From the NCBI GenBank assembly GCA_021397845.1, contig CM038047.1, forward strand, positions 43,059,210-43,123,209: DNA of 64,000 nt, read 5' to 3'. Under the pieces are notes generated by a model. It saw only the letters and a program-made list of their open reading frames with translations. It did no database searches and had not been told where the DNA came from. The stretch's first letter is position 1. Each line of letters opens with the position of its first letter. A program made the position numbers and the translations under genes. The DNA is from Areca catechu (Eukaryota; Streptophyta; Magnoliopsida; Arecales; Arecaceae). Shown piece by piece: positions 55,839 through 64,000 of the stretch.

Positions 55839-55851
55839 AAAAGGGGGAGAT
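55839..55851 (+). other. Polypurine tract of SIRE-like element 1
   Basis: AAAAAGGGGGAGAT directly precedes the 3' LTR (TTGTTGG); this is the form typical for the SIRE lineage. Confidence 0.9.
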
Positions 55852-57315
55852 TGTTGGCTTTGGCTCCTTAGTTTTGATGATTAACAAAAGGTTGTGTATA
55901 TGTTTGGACTAATGTTTCATCTCTAGATAAAGTTTCAGGACTTAGGTTATTCAAAAAGAGTATCAAAAGTACAATGATGAAACTAAGTTTGCCTGATTTG
56001 GAAAAGAGCTCTTCTACCTTGGACAAGATCAAAATTCTCATAATGGACCTTCTTGTTAAGAAATATTTGACAAAAGAAACAAAGGCTTAAAGAAACTCAA
56101 GCATGGCACGCACATCTCAAGAGTTTCATAAAAATTCAGATCAGAGGTCGACCCCCAGAGGTCGACACCTTGTCAAAGGTCGACTACCAGAGGTCGACTC
56201 ATGAAGAGAAGAAAAGTTCAGCATGGCCGGCACGGCAAAATCTCAGTGGCACGCACCAGAGGTCGACCACCAGAGGTCAACACCTGTCCAGAGGTCGACA
56301 CCAGAGGTCGACTCATAGCCTGAGAATTCAAACCTGGCAGAACTATGGTATTCTGAATTTTTGCCTAAAATTTACTGGAGGTCGACTCATGAGGTCGACA
56401 CTTGATCCAGAGGTCGACTCATGAGGTCGACTCATGGCATAACGACTAGTTTTTCTGAACTTCTGATTTGATTTCTAACGGCCATAAACGGCCATATTTT
56501 TGAATCTAACGGTCTTGTGGAGTTGTTTCAGCATGAATGAGGTATTTAACCTCCACCAAACTTCAAAAAAGACAAGGAGAAAAAGTGAAAAAGTGTAGAT
56601 TCAAAGTACAAAGCCTTCAATCACTTCCAAGCCAAAAGAGTGAGAAAACCAAGAGATTCCTTAGCCAAAAGCTTTCCATCTTTGAGGAATCCAACTTACA
56701 AGTGTTTGGCATTTAGTGAGGTCCAAGATTCCAAGACAAAAGGCTTGAAGAGTCTCCATCAAGAGCTTCAACGAATTTCTTATTGCTCAAAAGGAGTTTG
56801 TTTAGTTTTAAATTCATTGTATTCATACTCTTTTGTCTTTAGCTAGTTTCAAGGGAATTTGAAACTAGAGTGAGGTTTGTTGGTGAGCCAATTGATAAAA
56901 CCAACTAGGGTTGCTTGTAAGCCCAAAGCCAAAACAAGTGAGTGAGGTTTGTTGGTGAGCCAATTGATAAAACCAACTAGGGTTACTTGTTAGCCCGAAG
57001 CCAAAACAAGTGTGTAAGGTTTTGACTTGTGAGCCTGGTAAAACAAGTCAGCTGTAATCTAAAGATTATAGTGGAAATTCCCAAGTGGAGCTTGGGAAGT
57101 GGATGTAGGTGCTAGGTGCACCGAACCACTATACTTCTTGTGTGTTTGCATTGCTCTTCTTTTGCTCTTTAATTGTTGATTTATTTCATTGCTTCCGTTG
57201 CACAATTATTTGAGCACTATCACTCTTCACCTTAAAACTTGATAGCACATATATTGCTTTAATTTTTTAAAATACCCAATTCACCCCCCCTCTTGGGCAC
57301 CATATCTGGGCAACA
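55852..57315 (+). repeat. 3' LTR of SIRE-like element 1
   Basis: 1464 bp, TGTTGGCTTTGG to GGGCAACA; about twenty differences by eye against 46348-47810. It carries the same AGGTCGAC array (56145-56433). Confidence 0.95.
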
Positions 57316-58094
57316 CAGGATGCATAGTATAAGAAGAATTATGGGCCTCATCCAAGATTTCTTTCTTCAAATTTGCATTATTTGAAACACAATCTATTTT
57401 CAAACCTCAAGGATCCATCATCATAAATTCTAAACTCTATGGTTATCCTAGATTGTATATTCTCTCTAACTCTTTATAATTCTGGATCATTTACTTGGGA
57501 TGCTTTAATTCTATCAATCATGATAGGTTATATATTAAGAGCAGAGAGCCGGATTTCAGAATTTTTTAATTGTAACTCGATATTTAGCTTGTCAAGATCT
57601 TGAAGAATATCCTTTTATGAAATGATTAAAGCTGCTATATCACCCCCCATACTTTCTATTTAGAGTATTGACCACCATGTTTGCTTTTCTCGAATAGTAA
57701 TTAATTGTTAGATCATAATCTTTTATGAGCTTCAACTATCTTCTTTGCCTTAAATTTAGCTCCTTTTGAGAAAATAAATGTTTAAGGCTCTTATGATCTG
57801 TAAAAATTTTATAAGGTAGTCTATATAAGTAGTGTCTCTAATCTTTAGGGCAAATACTACTGTAGCCAACTCCAAATCCTGGATAGGATAGTTCTGCTCA
57901 TGGAATTTCAACTATCTAGAGGTATATGCTACTACCTTCCTATTTTGTATGAGAACACTTCCCAATCCTTTTTTAAAGGCATCACTGAAAATAGTAAAAT
58001 CTCTATTTTTAGATGGTAGAGTAAGGATAGGAGCTAATATTAAACACTTCTTCAGCTCTTGGAAGCTTTTTTTCACATTCCTCAATCCATTCAA
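57316..58094 (-). pseudogene. Chromovirus RNase H and integrase N-terminus
   Basis: CLILAPILTLPSKNRDFTIF, SDAFKKGLGSVLIQNRKVVA and YTSR (57912-58094) start RNase H with its Asp. Later frames on the minus strand show IDRIKASQVNDPELLRVREN and RIYDDGSLRFENRLC, the start of integrase, up to the HPG motif that the SIRE-like insertion at 57315 interrupts. Stops are frequent. Confidence 0.75.
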
Positions 58095-59003
58095 ATTTTA
58101 TTCCTTTATGAGTTAACTGGGCAAAGTTATTGCATACAAGAAAATCCTTCTACAAATCTTCGATAATATCCATCTAATCCAAGAAAACTACGAATCTCTA
58201 TCACATTACTTGGTCGACCGCAATTCATAATTGCTTCTATCTTTACTGAATCAACAGATATACCATCTTTAAAAATTATGTATCCAAGGAAAGAGATATT
58301 CTCAAGCCAAAACTGATATTTATTAATTTTGTATATAATCTTTGTTCTCTTAGTAATTATTATACTATTTTCAAATGCTCTTTATATTCCTTCTAATTCT
58401 GTGAATATATTAGAATGTCATCTATGAATACAACTACACCCCGATCCAAGTAAGCCCTGAATACTTTGTTCATCATATCCATAAAAGCTATGAAAGCATT
58501 TGTTAATCTAAATAGCATAACCAAAAATTCATAATGCCCATATCTAGTTTGAAAGGCTATCTTGAGAATGTCATCGGTCTTGATTTTTAATTGATGATAT
58601 CCAGACCATAAATCAATTTTTTTAAAATACTTGGCCACCTTGAAGCAATCAAAAAGATCATCGGTTCTTGAAAGAGGATATTTATTTCAAACTCTTAACT
58701 TATTCAATTCTCTATAGTCAATACATAATCTCAGGCTTCCATCCATCTTCTTGACAAAGAGTACTGGAGCACCTCACAGAGAGACACTGGGCCTAATAAA
58801 ACCCTTATCAAGTAATCTTGGAGTTGCTCCTTAAGCTCCTTTAATTCATTTGGAGCCATCTGGTAGGGAGTTATGGAGACATATTTTGAACCAGGTACAA
58901 GATTAATAGTAAATTCTATCACTCTATCAGGAGATAATCCTAGCAATTCTTCCAAAAATACATCAGAAAACTCCTTCACTATTGGAATACTGTCCAACTT
59001 CAC
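58095..59003 (-). pseudogene. Chromovirus reverse transcriptase
   Basis: VKEFSDVFLEELLGLSPDRV and YQMAPNELKELKEQLQDYLI (58731-59003) are the RT N-terminal region. 58393-58638 has FKKIDLWSGYHQLKIKTDDI and the catalytic GVVVFIDDILIYSQN (FIDD form). Frameshifts and stops separate the pieces. Confidence 0.85.
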
Positions 59004-59012
59004 TTCTCCCTA

Positions 59013-59372
59013 CTAAGAATCTAATACACTAGCTAAAAAACCCATGCAACCCTTTCTTAATATTTTACAGGCTTGCATAGCAGAAATAATTCTGGTGGAG
59101 ACATTTGCTCCACTACCAGCGAAGCTAAAAAGTTCCTGTTCTAAAATCTGGAAGGTTACTTTCTTTTCAAGACAATCCGTCGTGACATGATAAGAATCAA
59201 GCCAATCCATTTTTAGGATAATATCAATATCGCTCATCTCTAGAACCATCAGAAATATGAGATCATGACCTCCGATGCATGGCATGTAAGATAGACTAAT
59301 CATATCTACCATAATGATACTTCTGTTTGGAGTAGAGACATACATTTTATAATTCAATGTTACAGGAACCAT
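59013..59372 (-). pseudogene. Chromovirus protease segment
   Basis: It reads MVDMISLSYMPCIGGHDLIF, EMSDIDIILKMDWLDSYHVT and LRKGCMGFLASVLDS, the end of the retropepsin-like domain and the linker to RT. The active-site loop is not clear. Confidence 0.75.
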
Positions 59373-59847
59373 ATTAACCTTCCTAGCAAATCTAGATGAA
59401 ATAAAAGTATGTCGCCCCTCAGTTAATTAAGACAAAAGCATATACAGATGCTACTTTAATAATATTTATCAAAATTAAGGTTCTAAATTTATTAATAATC
59501 CTTTAGCATAAGATTTAAGCCAACTAAAATAAGTTTTGGAATACCTGTCACTATGGCGTTCGATGCCTAAGCATCTTGCTAAGTCATGGCATAAACACGA
59601 GCTTGGGTCTTCTACTTTTGACATCCTCCATATCCCTGCCCCGAGGGTTAGCTTTGAAAGGAAGTCGATGCATTTTAAGTAGTTTGAGAGGGTGGTCCAG
59701 GTACATTCGGGAAGGAATGTTGACAATGAGCATTCTAGTGAAGTGGGAAATCCATAGCCTTATGGCCCTACTGGCCATAATTAAAACATGCTCTAGAAAA
59801 CCAATGATAGTCCTGCTCCAGGTGGAAACCTTGACACCTAGTATAAT
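59373..59847 (-). pseudogene. Chromovirus Gag end, truncated
   Basis: On the minus strand a degraded zinc-knuckle CFNYGQ-GHKAMDF occurs near 59750-59790. The rest of gag is cut off by the copia LTR starting at 59848. Confidence 0.55.
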
Positions 59848-61420
59848 TGTTGACTCCGTTATTGATTTTGATGATAAATAAAATACTTAAGTATAAGTTG
59901 AGTACTAACTGTTTATTTAAAGTATGCTTATAGAAAAAGGTACTCACCAAATTCAATAAGTTTTGTTTGCTTGTCAAAGAATGAAGAAGTCCCTTCCATA
60001 ATTGAAAGATCAGCTTTTAATGTACTTAAGAACTTGAAGATTGCTTAAAAGGACTTAAATAGTGAAGCATAGCTTGATTTCAGTAGAGGTTCAATAGTTC
60101 TGAAGAAATCTCAGTCAAGTATCGACTCAAAGTATCGACTCATAGCTTAAGTGTTGACTCATGACAATGGAAGTGTCAACTCAAGCCGGCACGCAGAAAG
60201 TATTTCAGATGGCATGGCTGAAGTGTCGACTCATGCCAGTCAAGTGTCGACTCAAAGTATCGACTCAAGGATCGGGTCATCGCTTGAGAATTTTTAGATA
60301 CAGAACTTGCTAAAATTGAAGACTTGCCTGAAGTATCGACTCATGGTTGTCAAGTGTCGACTCAAGTTTTGACTCACCAAAAGAAGTGTCGACTTACTTG
60401 AGAATTCCATAGAGCTTCATTGAAGAAATTTGAACTTGGTGTCGACTCATGGAATGCAAGTGTCAATCCTAAGTATCGACTCACAAGGTTGAAGTGTCGA
60501 TACTTGGAGTTCTAGGAACAGTAACGGCTAGTTTTTCAAATGCATAACTTGGCCCTCTTACCTCCCAATGGCTAGTTTTTCATGTCTAACACCTATAAAC
60601 TGGTTTTGAGGCTTTGGGATTGTATTTAAGTATTTCAAATCAAATCAAAACACAAGAGGAAGAAGAAAAATAAAAAAAAAAAAAAAAAAAAGAGAAAAAG
60701 CAAGTGCATTCACTCTCATTCATTATGATCAACAACCATCAAGCAAAAAGAAGTCTCCAATCATTCAAAGCCTTCAAGAAGCATTCAAGCTCAACTTTTG
60801 ATCATTGATTGAGGCTTCATCAAGCTCAAGATAAGCAACTTCACCGAGCTTCAAAGAGAAATTAGCTTTACTCTAGAAAGCTTTTATTGTTGCTTTACTT
60901 TAAACCTTATCTCTTGTTGTAAAGGTTCTTGGTTAGCCCGCAAAACTAAGGGAGGTTATTGGTGAGCCTTGAAAATCAATTAGGTTCTTGGTTAGCCCGC
61001 AAAATCAAGGGAGGTTGTTGGTGAGCCTTAAAACCAATTAGATTCTTGGTTAGTCCGTAAAACCAAGGAAGGTTTTGTTTGTGAGCCTTGTGAAAACAAG
61101 TCAGGTTTTGATTAGTGAGCCCGAAAAACTAATCGGTTGAGATTATAGTGAATTTCCAAGGTGATCTTGGGAAGTGGATGTAGGTGCATTGAAAAGCACC
61201 GAACCACTATATCTTGATTGTGTTTGTGGATTGATTGTCTCTCTTGCTCTTTTATTTATTACATTTACATTTTTGCTGCATACTCATTAAGAGCATTCTA
61301 ATTTATCTCATACTAGCACTCATAATTATTTGTTGCATTTGGCACATATTCTTGCAAGTAAACATTTTAATATTTTAGAAATCCAATTCACCCCCCTCTT
61401 GGATTGCTTACTGGGCAACA
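59848..61420 (+). repeat. 5' LTR of SIRE-like element 2
   Basis: This 1573-bp LTR carries an array of TCGACTCA-type words at 60122-60483, a poly(A) stretch near 60673 and three tandem repeats of about 58 bp with TTCTTGGTTAG(C/T)CCG at 60926-61080. Confidence 0.85.
60122..60483 (+). repeat. TCGACTCA motif array in LTR of element 2
   Basis: About nine exact TCGACTCA words plus variants (TTGACTCA, TCAACTCA) occur, usually after AGT(A/G). The place in the LTR matches the AGGTCGAC array of element 1, and both share the GTCGACTCATG form. Confidence 0.85.
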
Positions 61421-61422
61421 AG

Positions 61423-61434
61423 TGGTATCAGAGC
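61423..61434 (+). other. Primer-binding site of SIRE-like element 2
   Basis: TGGTATCAGAGC two bases after the LTR is the initiator-Met site. Confidence 0.95.
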
Positions 61435-61477
61435 CCTGTTCTTAGTATATAGGTCTAACCACCTTGAGTAAAGATCT

Positions 61478-62440
61478 ATGGCAACCCCTATTGGTACTAG
61501 TGTAGTTGAGGGACAAGCCTTAAATAGACCTCCATATTTTAATGGAATAAATTATATTTATTGAAAAACTATAATGAGAATTTATATGCATTCAATAGAT
61601 TATAATTTATGGAAAGTTGTTGATAAAGGTCCACATATTCCTTTGATTGTGGTTAATGATATTTTCATCCCAAAGCTCAAGAAGGATTGGGATGAAAATG
61701 ATATTAAATAATTCAAGATTAATGCGAAAGTAATGAATCTCCTTTATTATGCATAATATCATAGTGAGTTTAATAAGATTTTTACATGCACATCTGCTAA
61801 AAAAATATGGGACACACTTGAAGTTATCCATGAAGATACCGATCAAGTAAAGAATACTAAATTAAATATGTTAGTCCACACTTATGAGATATTCCGAATG
61901 GAACCAAATGAGTATATCACTGACATGTACACTAGATTCACAAACATTGTAAATGGCAAGAAAAGTTTAGAAAAAATTATGTCTAATGCTGATATTGTCA
62001 ACAAAATTCTCATGTCACTTCCAACTTCATAAGATCCAAAGGTGACTGCCATACAAGAAGCTAAGGATGTTGACAAATTATCCTTGGAGCAGCTAATGGG
62101 ATCGCTCATGATTTATGAGCTGAATCTAAAGTAGATATCTATGGACTTGGACAAAAAGAAAAAGGGGATAGCCTTCAAATCAATAATTCAAGAAGAATCC
62201 TCAAATGAAGAATCGGAAGAAGATGATGATGATGATGAGAGTAAGGAAGCACTTTTAGTAAGGAAATTCAGAAAATTTAAGAAAAGAAGAAAGTTCCCTT
62301 ACAAGAAAAGATTCCAAACAAGTAAATACAAGGAAAAGAAAAGGAAAAGGAGAAGAAGGTACCTACATGCTTCGAATGTAAGAAGCCCGGACATTACAAG
62401 TTTGATATCCTCTCCTAAAGAAATCAAGAAAGAAACTTAG
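61478..62440 (+). pseudogene. Gag of SIRE-like element 2, decayed
   Basis: ATG 61478 (MATPIGTSVVEGQALNRPPY) starts a frame closely like Gag of element 1. It has several in-frame stops, most where Trp or Gln is expected (such as 61561). Later parts read KIWDTLEVIHEDTDQVKNTK and MYTRFTNIVNGKKSLEKIMS. 62141-62440 has an acidic stretch, a basic stretch and a damaged zinc knuckle (FECKKPGHYK in another frame). Confidence 0.85.
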
Positions 62441-62450
62441 AAAGAAAGCT

Positions 62451-64000
62451 ATGATGGCAACCTGGAGTAACAGTGAGGATTCAAGCTTAGATGAAGAACC
62501 AACTAAAGTTGCTAATTTATGTCTCATGGCACAACAAGAAGAACAAGAAGAGGTTTGTCTTACAACCAAGGAAAACAAAAAGCTATGGTATCTTGATAGT
62601 GGTTGTTCAAGGCACATGACAAGAGATGTGAAGCAATTCACCTCTCTTGAGGCAATAAATGGAGGGAGTGTGACCTTCGGTAATAATGGTAAAGGTAAAA
62701 TTATTGGTGTTGGTAAGGTTCACATCTTTCCTTCTACTTGCATTAATAATATACTTTTAGCTGATGATTTAAAGCATAATCTTTTAAGTAATAGTCAATT
62801 TTGTGACAAAGGTTTTCAAGTCATTTTCAAATCATCATATTGCATGATAGCTAGTCCTGATAAAAATGGAATAAAATTCATTGAAAAAAGGCATGGAAAT
62901 ATTTATCTAGTAGATTTGGACAATCTATCTTTGTCTAATAGAGAATGCCTAGTTGCAATAAATTCTACTATAAATGAGACTAGTTGGCTTTGGCATCGTA
63001 GATTAGGTCATGCAAGCATGTTTTTGTTATCTAAACTTTCTAAAAAGGATCTAGTAAGAGATTTGCTAAAACTTAGTTTTGAAAAGGATAAAAGTTGTTA
63101 AACTTGCCAATTTGGAAAACAAGTCAAAACATCTTTCAAACCTAAAGATTTTGTTACAACTACTAGGCCATTAGAACTACTCTATATGAATCTCTTTAGA
63201 TCAACTAAAATATCTAGTCTAGGAGGCAAGAGATATAGATTAGTTATAGTGGATGACTTTTCAAGGTTTACTTGGATTTTTTTTCTCGCTCATAAAGATG
63301 AATAATTTTCAATATTTATAAAGTTTTACAGAAATGTTTCTAATAAAAAAGGTACTTCTGTTATTTGCATACATAGTGATCATGGTTCTGAAATTGAAAA
63401 TCAAGATTTCAAAAATTTTTGTAATGAAAAAGGTATTGGACATAATTTTTCAGCACCTAGGACACCTTAGCAGAATGGAGTAGTAGAAAGAAAAAACTAT
63501 ACTTTAGAAGAAATGGCACGCACTATGCTTTGTAAAAATAATTTACTAAGATATTTTTGGACTAAAGTAATCAATACTGCTTGTTATATTTTGAATCGTA
63601 TTTTAATTCATCCTATTTTAAAGTAAACACCTTATGAGCTTTGGAATCAAAGAAAATCAACTTTAAAGTATTTTCGAGTTTTTGGTTGTAAATGTTTCAT
63701 TTTGAATAATGGTAAAGATAATCTTGAAAAATTTGATGCCAAGTCTGATGAAGGTATCTTTCTAGGATATTCTATATCAAGCAGGGTATACAGAGTTTTT
63801 AACAAAAGAACCTTAATAGTAGAGGAGTCTGTACATGTAGTTTTTGAAGAGTCTACTGACAAATCCTCTAGGAAAGAGGATACATCGATGCATGTATAGG
63901 TGTTGAAAAGCTAAAGAAGCTAACATTGAAAAATCAACCCTTACAACAAAGTGACGAAGATCAAGACAAATGTAAAAGAGAAGAAGCCATACAATCCACA
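62451..64000 (+). pseudogene. Gag end and Pol of SIRE-like element 2
   Basis: The frame 62451-63101 joins the MMATWSNSED part of gag directly to VCLTTKENKKLWYLDSGCSR (protease), without the coiled coil and second zinc knuckle of element 1. GAG-preINT (WLWHRRLGHASMFLLS) follows, then a decayed integrase with HSDHGSE and QNGVVERKNYTL, with stops near 63100, 63305, 63470 and 63627. The last part (63702-63899) reads NNGKDNLEKFDAKSDEGIFL. RT would be outside the window. Confidence 0.85.

Larger units (their letters stand above)
46348..57315 (+). mobile_element. SIRE-like Ty1/copia element, nearly complete, young
   Basis: This 10.97-kb element has 1463/1464-bp LTRs (46348-47810, 55852-57315), flanked by the perfect 5-bp duplication CAGGA (46343-46347, 57316-57320). 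Initiator-Met primer site, long gag with two zinc knuckles and a coiled coil, pol, a sense ORF at the env position and an AAAAAGGGGGAGA purine tract match the SIRE/Maximus lineage. By eye the LTRs differ at only about twenty positions, so the insertion is recent. Gag is open; pol has one frameshift (near 51833); the extra ORF has two stops. It sits in the integrase of a Tekay-type element. Confidence 0.95.
43081..59847 (-). mobile_element. Tekay-type Ty3/gypsy chromovirus, split by nested copia elements
   Basis: Minus-strand order is: gag end (about 59600-59830), protease (59013-59372), RT (58393-59003), RNase H (57620-58094), integrase N-terminus (57316-57620), [copia 46348-57315], integrase core (45477-46347), chromodomain (45140-45300), polypurine tract, 3' LTR (43081-45092). 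The chromodomain at the integrase end and the protein style place it among the Tekay/Del chromoviruses. Its 5' end is cut by another copia element that starts at 59848 and probably continues beyond the window. It is decayed, with stops in all domains. Confidence 0.82.
59848..64000 (+). mobile_element. SIRE-like Ty1/copia element 2, older, runs off the window
   Basis: The 5' LTR is at 59848-61420 (TGTTGACTCCGTTATTG to CTGGGCAACA); the primer site TGGTATCAGAGC is at 61423. Gag and pol follow with many stops. Gene order and LTR structure match SIRE-like element 1, but the sequence is clearly diverged. It inserted in the gag of the Tekay-type element. The 3' end is outside the window. Confidence 0.9.

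Overview
The window looks like nuclear DNA of a flowering plant, made almost entirely of transposable elements with the remains of one host gene. The evidence is AT-rich intergenic DNA, spliced exons of a plant-type DEG/HtrA protease, Ty1/copia and Ty3/gypsy elements with plant-type Gag, a Tekay-like chromovirus, SIRE-like copia elements with tRNA-iMet primer sites, and small hAT-like MITEs. The species cannot be fixed from the sequence. No tRNA, rRNA, CRISPR or bacterial-type genes were seen.

Layout. 1-980: 3' end of a decayed LINE (zf-RVT plus RNase H). 1481-5160: three direct copies of an about 1.2 kb LTR-like unit. 5664-8070: MITEs and a local tandem duplication. 8162-17952: a complete but decayed minus-strand Ty3/gypsy element of Tat type, with matching 5-bp target duplications and a plus-strand (antisense) extra ORF region. 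17953-19510: short duplications in AT-rich DNA. 19511-28297: a second gypsy element without recognisable pol, again with an antisense extra ORF; a gag-only copia derivative (19938-23109) sits in its 5' LTR and a hAT-like MITE (23691-24121) in its interior. 29198-33866: decayed copia element. 34441-41663: exons of a DEG10-like protease pseudogene, whose active-site serine codon reads glycine and whose intron holds another copia element (36586-41341). 43081-59847: minus-strand Tekay-type chromovirus, split at its integrase HPG motif by a young, nearly complete SIRE-like copia element (46348-57315, TSD CAGGA) and cut in gag by a second, older SIRE-like element (59848 to the window end).

How the parts relate. 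The nesting gives a partial order: chromovirus first, then the two SIRE-like insertions. The first SIRE-like element is the youngest: its two 1.46-kb LTRs differ at only about twenty positions by eye, gag is open, and pol has one frameshift. Elements of three lineages carry extra coding capacity downstream of, or in place of, pol. Two gypsy elements have it in antisense, and the SIRE-like element has it in sense at the env position.

The most unusual signals are the arrays of an 8-bp AGGTCGAC motif in the SIRE-like LTRs and again just after pol, the internal antisense TATA/ATG arrangement in the Tat element, and the serine-to-glycine DEG pseudogene. I see no clearly new host system. LTR comparisons, lineage calls and domain calls were made by eye.
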